Positions 11,801 to 22,989 of a stretch of 64,000 nucleotides of DNA are shown here, piece by piece. The stretch comes from Edaphochlamys debaryana. Taxonomy: Eukaryota; Chlorophyta; Chlorophyceae; Chlamydomonadales. Position numbers and translations under genes: made by a program. Under the pieces are notes generated by a model that saw only the letters and a list, made by a program, of their open reading frames with translations, made no database searches and was not told the origin of the DNA. The stretch covers positions 248,001 through 312,000 of the forward strand of contig JAEHOE010000045.1 of assembly GCA_016858145.1 (NCBI GenBank), in the 5' to 3' direction. Position 1 is the first letter of the stretch. Every line of letters starts with the position of its first letter.

Positions 11801-13926
11801 GCTGCTCGCCCTGCTGTCACTGCCCCCACCTGCTTGTACCGTGTGCCGTACTGGTATACGGCGATGTACGCGGGCAGGAACACCAGCCGGCAGTTGCGGG
11901 TGTGCATCTGGGGGCGGGGGCATCTGGATCAGGGGCAGCGTCCGCCGGCCGCCAGGTTCTGCATACCCTCCTCCTTTACCGTCACCCCGTACGAGCAGCA
12001 GAACAGGTACGGCGGTACGGCCCGTACCTGCATGGCCACGTGCAGCTCCTTGACGTCGTTGGCTCGCGTGTCCCGCCGTACCGCCACCTCAGCTGCCGCC
12101 AGCTGCTGCCGCGTCAGCGCCCGCACCGCCAGCGCCCAGGCCACCCCCTGGCGCATGCCCAGCGCCTCAAGGGAAGCGCCCCCCACCGCCCCCGCCTCGG
12201 CCTCCGCCGCCGTCAGCGCCCGGGCCCGCCCCGGCAGGCCCTGCCCCGCCGCCGCACCCCCGACGTCCCGCACGTGGTTGTACGCGCCGTACACCTGGCG
12301 GGAGGAAGGGAGGGTATGTACGATTACAGGCGATCAGGGCCGTAGGCCCGCTCGAAACCGCCCAGCAAACCCGCCGGGAGGGGAGGGGAGGGTGACGGGT
12401 CAGCCGGTCAGGTAGTGACAAGGGTGGGGGCACGTGGGAGAAACGGGCCATCCCTGCATGCCCTAGATGCGCATGACGACGGCCCTGTCTTCGAGGACCC
12501 ATACGCGCCCCTGACAGGACCCCACACCCGGCCCCTTCGCTGCCGCCCTTCCCCCCCTGCCCTCCCCTGCCTGCATGGTGACGTCATCGAAGTCCGCTGC
12601 CGCCCGGGTGGACAGGGTGAGGGGGTCGTCCATGGGCTTCCACACCACCTCGCCGGTCCTTGAGGGGGGGGACGGAGGCAAGGGGGAGGGGGGAGGGAGC
12701 ACGTGATGAGAAGGTGCACTAGGTGCCCCTGTTCCCCCTCTAGGGAACCCGGTGCATCATGCGAATGGTACGCTTGCGGCCGCAGCGCCGCCCACTCACT
12801 TTTCATCCTTGAAGCCGAGACGGCAGGAGCCTGGGGGGTGAGGGGGCCGAAGCGGGGGAAGGGGCGAAGCGCAGGGCGGGCGGCGAACGCGGTCAGGCCC
12901 AGGAGCAGTGGGTGGGATGCCTGGGTCCTGGTTACGGCAGGAGTCGCCCGACGTCCCGAGGTTCCCAAAGGAGGCCGCGCGTCCGTCCTTGCCGCGGCGT
13001 ACCACCAGCGACCACCCAGCCCTGGTCGGCCCCCCTTCTCCAGCCCCCTGCCCCCGCCCCCGCCCCCTCACACTCGCTGCTGAAGGTGGCCTCGAAGCAC
13101 CAGTACGGCAGATACACGCGCCGGATGCTGCCGCCGGGCCCGGGCACGCCCGGGTCCTCCCCCGCATCCCCCGACCCCGCTGCTGCAGAGGGGGCGGTGG
13201 CGGCAGCCCCCGGGGGCGCCCGCGGCCGCTGCGGGGCCGGCGTGGGCCGCAGCAGGGCGGAGGCGTGCTGCGGGCCAGAGGAAGGGACCGTTGACACTCG
13301 TCTTGGGGCCGGACACCGTCAAGGGCGCAGAGGCCCCTTCCAGGCTGTTTACCCGCTTCCATCCTTAAGCCCGTGATCTATTGGAGAACCCCCACCACAC
13401 CCCGCCCGGCCCCCACCCCACCCCGCTCCCACCAGGCCCTTGCACGCCGCCCGCTGGTACTCCTCGAAGCGCCGCACCGCCTCCGCCTCGCTGATCTCAA
13501 ACTCCAGCACCGACACGTCCACGCCCCGGGCCATGAGGGCTGCGGTGCATCGGGGATGGAGGGGGCGGGGGTGAAGAGGGGACCATCCGTCGGGCGCTGA
13601 GGCCAGGGAGGAGGGTGAGGGGTGGAACACCCTGGCCCTGTGCAGCCGCTGCGCCTGCTGGCCGGCTAGGGGCAAGGGCGATGAACACTTGCTAGCGGCC
13701 ACTGACCACTGAGCGACAGGCTACTCTTGGCCGGGGGGATGGAGGGGTTGACGCTCCCAGCGCGTGAGCTCAGCGAGCGATGCGTGGCGGGGGCCGCAGC
13801 GCCCGCTCCAGCGCCCCACAGCGACACGCTCCATGCGCGCGCACGCTCGCCCGGAGCACAGGCTGCCGTTAGCTGCGCTGTTTGCAGGCTGACGAGCAAG
13901 GCCCGCGTCAGTGGATGGTAATGCAT
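8868..13926 (-). CDS. Large protein with C-terminal J domain
   Basis: Hsp70 co-chaperone-type protein of 658 aa. Sixteen exons: 13926-13707, 13539-13433, 13267-13072, 12830-12800, 12658-12571, 12294-12028, 11907-11830, 11667-11607, 11337-11164, 10918-10863, 10568-10443, 10199-10099, 9916-9841, 9636-9438, 9246-9203, 9020-8868. The J domain is at the extreme C-terminus: DFLGYYRALGLQD, MEDIKVAFKKAAMQLHPDRQ with the HPD motif, then KLQIAYDTLKDDEKRRLYDRG. The N-terminal half has Cys and aromatic-rich parts (RVYLPYWCFEATFSSECSCR, GEVVWKPMDDPLTL, LVFLPAYIAVYQYGTRYK) and a Trp/Glu-rich part (NEEYMLWLWSDADWRRWEHD). I do not recognise these; they could be a substrate-binding or organelle-specific module. 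A basic Ala/Ser-rich leader suggests import into an organelle. Intron 5 begins with GC (CAG|GCAGGG). Start codon moderately secure; J domain certain. Confidence 0.85.
11091..11158. repeat. 12-bp C/T tandem repeat inside an intron
   Basis: About five and a half imperfect copies of a CCACCCTCCTCC unit, ending next to the donor of the intron at 10919-11163 of the J-domain gene. On the transcribed strand it is a G/A-rich array. Confidence 0.8.
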
Positions 13927-14328
13927 TCGCGGCCCCGGCCTAAGCTAATGTCATGGCCGTGGTGTGTGAAGGGCTATGCATGCACTCAACCGGCAAGCGA
14001 ACTGTGGGCGACTGGTGCACTTCTCGGCCTGGCACGCTCATGCCGACCCCGCACGGCACTCGCGAAAACCTGGCCACTCGACACGCCGCCACGATACAAG
14101 TTCCAATAGCTCTTAATACCCTGGCAGCACACAAAGCGACCTGCACAACTCGTCAACTGTGAGGTGGAGGCGGGGGCTGGGCGTCCCATCACATTCAAAC
14201 GACTGCCAGCTGCGAGCTCTGAGCCGCGTTGCCCATGTAGCTGAGTTCAGGGCTGCTTCTTCAGCAGCCAGGCTCAGCTGTATTGCTCTTAGCCCTAGCT
14301 GAGGCACCCAGGACCTGCCGGAGTCGAC
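13927..14328. promoter_or_regulatory. Divergent intergenic region, J-domain gene / unnamed family gene 1
   Basis: 402 bp between the two start codons, of clearly lower GC than the flanking exons. It should contain both 5' UTRs and promoters. No named element recognised. Confidence 0.45.
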
Positions 14329-16677
14329 ATGCCGAACAGCGTCGCGAGCGTCTGGGTAGAAGAGCAGGCCGTTGGCATGGGCGTGGAGGTGCGTGTGAAT
14401 GGGGATTTGGTCGAGGGTCGACGGAAATCACGTTCAGGGCGCCCGGGGGCGCCCCCCTCCCCGCCCCCCTTCCCGCCCCCCTAGCTTCAACCCACTTCGC
14501 GTTGCCTTGGCCCCCGAAGGTCCGCGAGACGAACTCCGTCTTCGCCCTTTTCCACACCTGGTTCCTGCCATCTGCACCAGTCAACACACGCTCCAGCCGC
14601 CTTCGTCGACACGGTTGGCAGTCGGGGCAGTGGCACCATGGTGAGTCCCGCTCTTCACTCTGGACCAGGCGCCCCCGGCCGGCCCCCCAGCTCAGTTACG
14701 AAAACGATTCCACCGATCCTTTCTATCCAGCTCCTCCCCTAATGCCCTCGAACTTCCGTACCCGCAACCAGCTCGCATTGATACAGACAGCCTGTCATTT
14801 CACATACCGGTAACGCCCTAGCCGTCTCGTGACTCCCGACCCCCCACCGCTCCCCCCACATGCTCCAACGTCCCGCACGCAGCCATCACCACGCAAGGCG
14901 GCTGCACGCCGGCCTCTCGCACCAGTGGCTGCCAGACGCCCGGCTCCGTCGTGGCCGGGCCTGGAAGGGCCGGCACCGGCGCAGCCTGTCAAACCTCCGG
15001 CGCTGCTGCGGCCACGGGAGCAGCGGCCAAGGCAGCGACCAGCACCTCCGCTGGGGCACACGATACCACTCACACTGCTGATGCGGTTCCACCGGGTGGC
15101 GCATCAGCGGGCCCCGCTGCCGAGCTGCCCGCCGCGGAGGCTGCGGCCGTGTCCGGGCCCAGCGGCTGCACGGCCTCGGCGGACCTGCCCTCCTTTCCCG
15201 CTGCCAGCCTCCCGCCCCTGGCGCCCTTTATGCCCTCCGCCGCCTCCTGCAGCCCCCTGCGCCCCGGCGAGGACGCCAGCCAGCCGCAGCCCCGCACCTG
15301 TCTGCCCCTCCCCGACACGCCCTGCACCTCCGCCTCCGCCTCTCCCGCCCCTGCCCCTGCACCTTCACCCGCCCGCGACCGTGGCGCTGGCGCCGACCCA
15401 GTCGGTGCAGGCACAGCCGCTGTGTGCTTAGCGGGACGTCTGGCAGGGGCCGCCGGCCGCCGAGGCGGCATCGGCTCTGCGGCGGAGGGGCGGGCGGCCT
15501 GGGTGGCTGCTTGCCTGGCAGGGGCACACGGCGCCAGTGGCGGGGACGCGGAGGCGGAGGGCGAGGAGGAGGCACCCTCTGAGGCCGGCTCCCGGCTCTC
15601 TGAGGTCAGCACCGAGTCTGTCAACCCGCTGGCGGCTGCCCACGCGGCCCGGGTCGCTTTCCGCGCCCTGGCCCGGGTGGACGAGCACCCGCAGGGCACC
15701 CCGCAGCGGCCCGGCTACGACGCTGCGGCTGCAGGGGCCCCGGCAAGGGGCAACGAGGCGGGCGCGGGTGTGGGACAGGCGCCGTCGCCCGGCCCCACGT
15801 CCTTCTTCTCCCCCGTGTCCCTGCCCATGCCGCCGAGGCACTCGGGGCAGCTGCTGCCCGCGCCCCGGGCGGAGGGGGGCGAGGCATGCACCGATGCAGG
15901 GCTCACCAGCGCCGATCTGGGTCAGAGCTCCACGGCCCAGACCCCCTGGTGGCGGCTCCGAGGCGCCGCCCCGCCGCCCAGCTCCCCGGCCCTGCCCCGT
16001 GGCGACACCGGCCCTGGCCCCCGGCCCCTGACGCCCCCCTCCCCGGACTCCGAGCCAGCCTCGGCCTCGGCCTCCTGTGCGCCCAGCCGAACGCCGTCCC
16101 ACTGTACGGCGGCCAGCAGGTCGGCGGCGAGCACCCGCAGCGGCAGTGCCGCCACCTCATCGTCCGGCACCGGCTCATCGGTGCTGTCCTGCTGCGGCCA
16201 GGCAAGTGGGCGCGTCCTGGGCTGGGGCGAGTTGTCACGCGAAAGCGTCCCTGGGGTAAAGGCGCGGGCCCGCGCACAGGCTATATCGGGGCTATTGCAG
16301 ACTGGGGGCTACTTCCTTATCAGTGCAGCACTGGCAGGTGTGTGCATCCCTCCCGGCCCGGCCACCACAGCCGTCCCCTTGCATCTCCACATCCCCCATG
16401 CCCGTCCCCCACAACCTCCCGGGTGGCCCTGCAGCTAACGCACACGCAGCTGCAGCTGGAGGGCATGACGGCCCGGCACGAGGCGCTGTGGCGGCAGCAC
16501 GAGCGCCTGATGGCGGCGCAGCGGGCGGCCGAGGAGCGCTGCGGGGCGCTGGAGGCGGAGCTGCTGCGGCGGGAGGGGGCCATCGAGGAGCAGCGGCGGG
16601 AGCTGGCGGCGCTGAGGGGCCAGCAACGGGCGGGCGGCAGGGCGAGCGCGGCGAGAGCGCTGGAGGCGCAGGGGTAG
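14329..16677 (+). CDS. Unnamed algal family, copy 1 (with C-terminal coiled coil)
   Basis: I do not recognise a known domain. Exons: 14329-14388, 14520-14640, 14883-16201, 16435-16677; 580 aa. The N-terminal 60 residues contain a core (GVEVRETNSVFALF, then FLPSAPVNTRSSRL and HGWQSGQWHH) shared with the next gene, about 30 of 44 residues identical. A roughly 440-residue Ala/Pro/Ser-rich disordered region follows. The last exon encodes a strong amphipathic coiled coil (LQLEGMTARHEALWRQHERL, then EERCGALEAELLRREGAIEE). Intron 3 begins with GC (CAG|GCAAGT, a perfect GC-donor consensus). A TGTAA signal lies 60 nt after the stop. The shared core may be a short DNA-, RNA- or protein-binding module, but nothing in the sequence fixes this. 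Confidence 0.75.
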
Positions 16678-17521
16678 GCGGTCGGGGCGGGCAGTTGTAG
16701 TAGAGGCAGGCAGGGCCATGGCCTATGGGTGCTGCGTGTAAGCACTTAGCAGTTTTGTTAGGCAGGTGTGATCCGGGTACTGAAAGAAGAGAGTGCTGGG
16801 CACAGCATACAGGGCAGGCTCATCCCTTGCTTGTGTTGGCGAGACATGCGCTGCAGGCGTACAGTGATTTGCGTGGGTAGAGGCGGCAGACAGTGAGCGA
16901 TGCCAAGCCATTTGGGACATGGGCTTGGCAAATCATTGAAAGCAGGATTAGGTGTGAGTAGAGTCTGCGGCAAGCCTAGCTAGTAGGGGCGCGAATAGTA
17001 AGCGGAAAGAACGCTGGGGCGGACGAGGACTGCTATTTAGAGATGGGTGTGGTCACACGCGCACCGGCGACCGTAACTTGCAGGGGGTTCGAGAACATCA
17101 ACGAAGCGGCGAAGCGCTTGGTTGCGGCGTAGGGCGTGGGCTGCAAACGGGGGGCGGCGGGAGGTGAGTCTGGGCTGGGCGGCTGAGTATCGGTGTGCGG
17201 CCGCCCGCCGGGAACCACCGAAAGGCGCTTACCATGCAACTCTCCGCCAGCATGTAAACAGACGCCACGCGCGACGCTCAGGACACCAAGAGAGCTGGTT
17301 GCGTGATTGGAGGGTCTCAAGAGATTTGCGAACCGACTCATCTTGCAGTACACGTGCCCCCGTGCCGGCTCCCAGTGTGTTGCCAAAATGGTGCGTAACT
17401 TGGGCACTCAGCATCGCAGTCATATTTACGCACTCCACAGCACCTATGATCCTGAAACAGCACTGGTTCACCACCATCCGAGTCGCTTCATCATCCTGCT
17501 CGACCACTTCGTCAGCTGCGA
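16678..17521. other. Region between the tandem paralogues
   Basis: 844 bp of lower GC holding the 3' UTR of copy 1 and the promoter of copy 2. On the minus strand a strong donor (CATG|GTAAGC, near 17230) and an acceptor (TTTGCAG, near 17140) flank open sequence. They could form a tiny spliced ORF that starts near 17243 and stops near 17040 (about 40 codons). It is not supported by any family similarity, so I do not call it a gene. Confidence 0.35.
16737..16741 (+). terminator. Candidate TGTAA polyadenylation signal
   Basis: TGTAA 60 nt after the stop of the gene at 14329-16677. The short distance is unusual but acceptable for a compact 3' UTR. Confidence 0.5.
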
Positions 17522-19018
17522 ATGAAGCCAGCGCCGCGGCCCAGTGCGGAGCCATCGACGTGCTCGGAGGGACTTAGTCCCCCCTTGCCACGGGAGTTCG
17601 GCGTTGAAGTGAATGAGCTCAACAATGTGTTCTCCTTAATTGCGTCTTACTTCCTGCCGAGCGCACCGGCCAACACCAGGTCGGCGCGGCTTGCGCAGCA
17701 CGGGTGGCAGCGCGGGCAGTGGCATGGTAAGCAATTGGGAAACGTTGCCTTGACGCACGAATTGGACCTGCCAGCAGGCCGGTTTTCCTGCCGCGCCGCG
17801 ACCCCAGCCTGGGACCTTCTCAGCAACACTTACCAAAGCGCCTGAGCGATTGCCACGGCTTCCCACCCCGCAGGCGCTGCTCGCGCCGTGGACGGGTGCG
17901 GCCGTAGCACGAGCGGGTGGGCCGCGTCCCGGAAGTCGGCCGCGGGGCCAACGCCACCACCCCCTGCGGCGGCCCCTCCCGCGCCCGAGCCCTCGCCCAC
18001 ACCTGCCCCCGCGCCGGTGCCAGACGCCGAGGCCTCCTCCCCGGTCCTCTCTGGCTGCCTGCCACCCATAGCTGGCCCGACCGCTTCCTTTCCCGTGGAC
18101 GCCCACGACGGCTGCTCCTCCCCGCTCATGCCCGACCTGCCGCCCGACGCCTGCTTCCGCCCCTCCGGCAGCTGCGCCGCCCACCTCCCCACCCGCTCCT
18201 CCTGCTCCGGAGCAGGCGCCCTGCGGCCCCAGCTGCCCCTGGCCGAGTCCCCATGCGCCTCCAACACTGGGTCCCCGGCCTGCTCCCGCCGCGTCAGCGC
18301 CGTCAACGGCCTCACCTTTACCCTGGCCCGCGCGGGCGCCCGCCCCGGCACCAGCGCCTCGGGCAGCCCCGCCGGGCTCGAGTGGACCGCCCGCTTCTCC
18401 CTCAGCGGCGTCGGCGAGGAGGACCTCTTCCTGTCCGCATGCGTCTACCCCTCGTCGCTCCTGGCCTCGCCAGCCCCCGCGGGCCCCGCGCAGGTGCCCG
18501 CGCCTCGGCCCTCCACCCCCGAGCAGGACCAGCAGCCGCAGCGGCGCCCGCCACCTGTGCAGCCGCAGCCGCAGCCGCAACCGCAGGCCCTGGAGCAACC
18601 GTTCCCCGCCCAGGCCCTGCCGGCGCCACTGCTGCCGGCCCCATCCTTCCCTCTGGCGGCCCGGCCCGGCCCGGCGTCTCTGAACCGTGTGGCGGCAGCG
18701 GAGCAGGGCCCAGCGGACAGCGCTGCGAGCTCGCGCGGCGGCAGCTGGAGCGGCGCGGTGCTGGCGGGGGGCGGGGGGCCGGACATGGTCATGCCGCTGC
18801 CGCCCAGCGTGCCGGGCTGCCGCACGGAGGACGTGTGCGAGATGCCGCGGGCGTGGTGGTGGTCGGCGGGGGCGGCGGCCCCGTCCAGGCCGCCCTCGCC
18901 CGTGAGGCCGTGGGACGCCCGGCCCCAGGGCCTGCCCTCCAGCCTCATGTGCCCCGCGGCGGCGCCCGGCGGCGGGCCCAGGCGGCAGCCCTCCTCCCGG
19001 CTGCTAGTCTCCACGTGA
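17522..19018 (+). CDS. Unnamed algal family, copy 2
   Basis: Tandem paralogue of the gene at 14329-16677. Exons 17522-17726 and 17874-19018; 449 aa. The shared core is FGVEVNELNNVFSLI, FLPSAPANTRSARL, HGWQRGQWHG at residues 26-68. The intron after QWH-G sits at the same position and phase (phase 1) as intron 2 of copy 1. The intron that splits GVE|V in copy 1 is absent here. After the core comes a Pro/Ala/Gln-rich low-complexity tail, with a short ordered-looking stretch around residues 175-220 (GLEWTARFSLSGVGEEDLFL). There is no C-terminal coiled coil, unlike copy 1. The start at 17522 is the first in-frame ATG after lower-GC sequence; an upstream exon cannot be excluded. Function unknown. 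Confidence 0.7.
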
Positions 19019-20831
19019 GCGCGGTGGGCGGTGCGTGGGCGTGTGCCGTTCGTGACCAAGTGTGCGGAGGGCGGTGAGTACCCAACCAGGACTCCAATTT
19101 TGCAGGTAGTATACTTTGGTACCCTCTGTCCCTGCCATATTACGAATGGCAGCGTGGGCGCTGACCAGCGTCGGGTGGCCGCCTCCGGCACGGACTGGGT
19201 CAGGGTGCCGTTGGCCAACATCCATGGTGCAGCGTTTTGAGCTCCCAGAGGTGCAGTGCGTGCGTACTTTTGGGCGTTTTACTGTGACCAGGGCGGGCCA
19301 GCCCTTGACCTGTCCCTCTCTAGGCAGCCACCCTGATTACTGATGCAAGGGTTGGTACGGACCTACGCCTGTGTGGCTAGAATCATAATAAGGCTAGTCA
19401 GAGTACTGAATACGAGTTACTGCTGATATTGCATGTCAAGTTCATGCGTTAAGGTTTGCACCAGGGCCCATTCCAGCCGCAGGTTGACTGCAGTCCGCGC
19501 CGCTATGTTTAGGCGAGCGTGTGTTTGGGACGCCACGTGCCATCGCCGTGCAGGCGATGCCGCGCAACAAGCTACAATAAAGGCGGTCTTGTGTCAGGTA
19601 TCTAGCGAACGGCCCTTTTGGAAGCGGCATTAGGGCAGGTGAAGCGCAATTGAAGGGTTTGCGGTCTGACGTGGTAAGCCGTGTGTGCTGGAAGCACTGG
19701 CGAGGGCGCGGGCCGGCGGTAGCGGAGTGCCGAGATGGCATCATACTCTGGAGCTCTGGGTAGCTCGTGTCGTGAGAGGGGCCTGCAAGTTCTCCGGCCG
19801 CTCAGGGAAAATGCAGCAAGCGACATGACAGGCTGTCCTGAGGACATGTGGTGGCTGAGCGCTTGGGTGAGGGCCTCGTGTGGAGGGTAGGGTAGGTGAG
19901 GGCTGACGGGGCTGTGGTGACCTGGTGAGGCCTGTCTGCATAGCATTCTGGTGCCGAGGGATTAGGGAGCATCCCTTATCCCGAGCCCCCGTACTGCCTG
20001 TAGCTGCGCATGCTTTGTGCCAGCATGCCGAGCGGTAGGAGGATAGCGTACAAGCGTAGTACTAGCACTTGACTACCGGGCATGGAAAGTCGCTCGGCCG
20101 TGGTTGGTGGATTGGATATCCACTGTACGAGGGGCCCGGAGGAGGGGCCCTGGGCGTGTAACACACAAGGGAGATCTCGTCCGGCGTCCCCTGCCTATCC
20201 CTGCTCCGCGCGTCTGAGCCAAGTGCTGCGAGGTCCTGGCGAAACCGACAGTGACAGTATCAGCTGCAGGACACCCCCCCGCTACCCCCCCAGGACACAG
20301 CACAAGAGCAGAGCACACGAAGATCGCACTGGCCCCGCCGCAAGGTTGTTTGCAGTTTGCAGCCCCATAGCCCACTATCTATATCCAGTACTCGGTTCGG
20401 GAGAGAGGGGGTAGCCTTCCGTTGTGGGAGGGACGGGGTGAAGGTGAGAAGGATGGACCATCACCCTGGACCACCTGCTCCTTGCTGCTGCCAAACTGCA
20501 AGCCCGCAGAGGGCCGATGCGAACATGGTCGTGGGCCTGGGTGCAGGCACGCACGCCACATGGCTGGAAGGCCACCGCGCCCGTTGTGGGAAGGGCCCGG
20601 GGTTCCTTAAAGCCAGCACACGGGTTGCCGACGGTGGCCGACGGGCGACGGCACGCCATGGCAAGCCGTCGGCAGGCCGCTTCCACTCATACGCCAGTAC
20701 TTCCTCGTAGCACTGCTGCCCCCACCGCCCATCCTACTGATATAAAGCCTTAAGAGAAGCAACGCGAGACCGACATGACCCCACGCACATGAGCTCTCGC
20801 ACCCTGCCGAACGTATCCTCGAGGCACCGGC
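19019..20831. other. 1.8-kb intergenic region
   Basis: Lower-GC sequence with only short, unconvincing open frames on both strands and no tRNA-like T-loop (GGTTCGA-type) sequence. It should contain the 3' UTR of copy 2 and the promoter of the ankyrin-type gene (see TATA-like element at 20741). Confidence 0.5.
20741..20746 (+). promoter_or_regulatory. TATA-like box upstream of the ankyrin-type gene
   Basis: TATAAA, 86-91 nt before the ATG at 20832, the best TATA match in the intergenic parts of this window. Suggests a transcription start about 25-35 nt further downstream. Confidence 0.45.
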
Positions 20832-22989
20832 ATGGTTACCACTAGACGCCAGAAGCTGTCGGAGACCACCGAGGAGGCCGCGAGGGGGCTCGAGGGCATA
20901 TGGACGCCCGCGGTCGTTGAGCGAATCGCTGCGCACCTGCCGCTGAACAACGTTCAAACCGTTTTGCGCTTCGTCGACAAACGCACATCCGACCAGCTCA
21001 GCGACCGGCGCTCGACCGTCTTGCTGTCTCAGGCCGTGCCGCGCGGGATCTTTGCGGCGCAGTGGCAGGCGCCGGGCGCTTGCCGGTCCCTAAACAGGGA
21101 GCAGCGCGCCAAGCTGCTTTGCCTGACCGCCTCGGCTGGAGACGCGGTAAACCTGCAGGTGGCGCTGGCGGCGTCGGGCCTTGTCACCGGCGTCAACGAT
21201 CTCCTGGAGATAGGGCCAGCGTATGACGCTTTCAGGGCAGCACAACATGCCTGTCGTGTGGACTGCTGCCGGGTGCTGGCAGCTTCCCTGGACATGACGC
21301 TGAAGGCTGTGGCGGAGCGCATCCTCACCTCCGCAGCTGCGCGGGGCGACCCCGCCATGTGCCGATGGGCGTGGGAGGTCTCTCCCAAGTCCCGTCAGTG
21401 CCCCGACGCCCTGTGCAGCGCAGCCGGGGCGGGGCAACGGGCGGTGTGCGAGGCATGTCTGGAGCACCTGCCCAAACCGGGCGGGGCGACGCGGCGCATG
21501 GACCGGCGCAAGGCTGCTGCGCAGGCAGTCCTTTACGCCGCCCGAGGGGGCCGCACCGAGATCCTGTTCTGGCTGCTCTCGCTGTGCGAGGGCCCCTGGC
21601 GCGACGCCAAGCCCCTGCTGGTCGATGCTGCGGGGGCCTGCGGTGCAGCGACCCTGCAGCGCCTGTGGGAGGACCCCTGTGCGGCGGGGGCCCTGGAGCC
21701 CAAGGCATGGGGCGAGGTGCTGCGGGCCGCGGTCTCAAGCCCCACGCCCGACTGGGCCGCCAAGGCCGACTGGGCGCTGCAGCAGGGCGCTGCGCCGGAC
21801 GTCGCCCGCTGCTACAGGGATGCCGCCAGCCTGCCGGACGCCGTCGCCCGCTTCGAGTGGCTGCGAGGCCACGGCTTCCGGCCGGCCCCGGGCCGGGATT
21901 CCCGCTGGGAGTGGAGCTCCGGCCCCGGCGCGCCGCTGTGCAAGGCGGTCAAGGCCGGCAACGTGGAGGCCGTGGAGTGGCTGCTGGCGGCGCGCGTGGT
22001 CCCCGGCCCGGAGGCCACCCACGAGTATGACCGGGGCCTGGAGGAGGCGGCCTGTGAGAGAGGCGACATCGCCATTCTGGAGGCACTCCGGCGCGCGGGC
22101 TGCCGCCTCAAGCTGGTCGACCTGGCCTGCATCGCCGCACGCAGGGGGCAGCTGCACGTCCTCCAGTGGCTGCGCGGCGCCTGCGGAGCCCCTGCAGCCG
22201 CGGTGTTTGCGCAGCGCGGCGGCGACCTGCTGGATGCGGGGGCGCGCTCGGGCTCTGCGCCGGTGCTGGAGTGGCTGCGGCAGCAGGGGCTCGAGGCGGT
22301 CAAGGGGACGTGGAAGGGGGCGGTGGTGGGGGGCAGCGAGGAGGTGCTGGAGCTGCTGCGCGAGTGGCGCGTCCCCACGCCGGTGGGAGCGGGCGGGCAG
22401 GGCTTGGCGGCGAGGGGCGGGCAGGCGGTGCATGGAGGGCACGGTACCAAACGTCCCCGACCTAAGCCAGTGGAAAGTTCAGCTTTTGGGAGCTTGCTAG
22501 CTGAAGCCTGAAGATGCCAGCCCTGACGCTCGCTGCTGTCATTCTATGCTCGGCCCCGCACCACAGACGGACGGCAGGCTGTACGCGACGGCTGCCAACC
22601 AGGGCGACGTCCACATGCTGCGGGCGCTGCGGCGCCTGGGCGTCTCCTTCGGGCCGCTGTCGGGCACGGCGGCCGTGACCGCCCGGGCGGTGGCGTTCTC
22701 GCCCCTGCCCGCTCTGCAGTGGCTCGTGGCCAATCGCTTTCCCCTGATCTGGAAGCAGGTGTGGCTGGAGACGGGCGGCATGCTGTGGTACCTCCACGCG
22801 GAGCAGGTGGACACACGGGTTCCGGCCTGGTTCCAGGAGCAGCTGCAGCAGCGGAGCAGGATCCGGATCCAGGCCGTGGAGGCGCAGGGGGGCGGCGTGT
22901 GGACGGGCGGCGGCGGCCGGGGCTCGGGCCGGGGCTCCGGGCGGAAGGGCGCCAAGCGGGGGAAGGGGGGCCGCCGCCAGCGCTGGTAG
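20832..22989 (+). CDS. F-box-like / ankyrin-type repeat protein
   Basis: Probable substrate adaptor or protein-interaction protein. Two exons, 20832-22382 and 22567-22989; 657 aa. Residues about 22-60 (GIWTPAVVERIAAHL, NNVQTVLRFVDK) resemble a divergent F-box helix bundle. The body consists of degenerate ankyrin-type repeats of about 30-35 residues: CLTASAGDAVNLQVALAASG, AARGDPAMCRWAWEV, CERGDIAILEALRRAGCRL, AARRGQLHVLQWLRGACG, ARSGSAPVLEWLRQQGL, GGSEEVLELLREWRVPTP. Across the intron they continue with AANQGDVHMLRALRRLGVSF and FSPLPALQWLVANRFPL. The C-terminus is a basic Gly/Arg/Lys tail. This G-(D/N)-x-x-(V/I)-L-x-x-L-(R/A)-x-x-G pattern is widespread in large algal F-box/ankyrin families. 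Partner and function unknown; the F-box call is weaker than the repeat call. Confidence 0.85.

Noticed and set aside
17080..17095. GGTTCGAG resembling a tRNA T-loop
   Set aside because: No matching acceptor, D or anticodon arms around it; not a tRNA.
17229..17555. 108-codon minus-strand frame starting MAPHWAAALASFAADEV
   Set aside because: Protein-like composition, but no family recognised, and it runs through a strong splice donor into a stop; not enough support for a gene.
17636..18598. 320-codon minus-strand open frame opposite family copy 2
   Set aside because: Shadow of the proline/alanine-rich exon on the plus strand; strongly biased composition and no motif.
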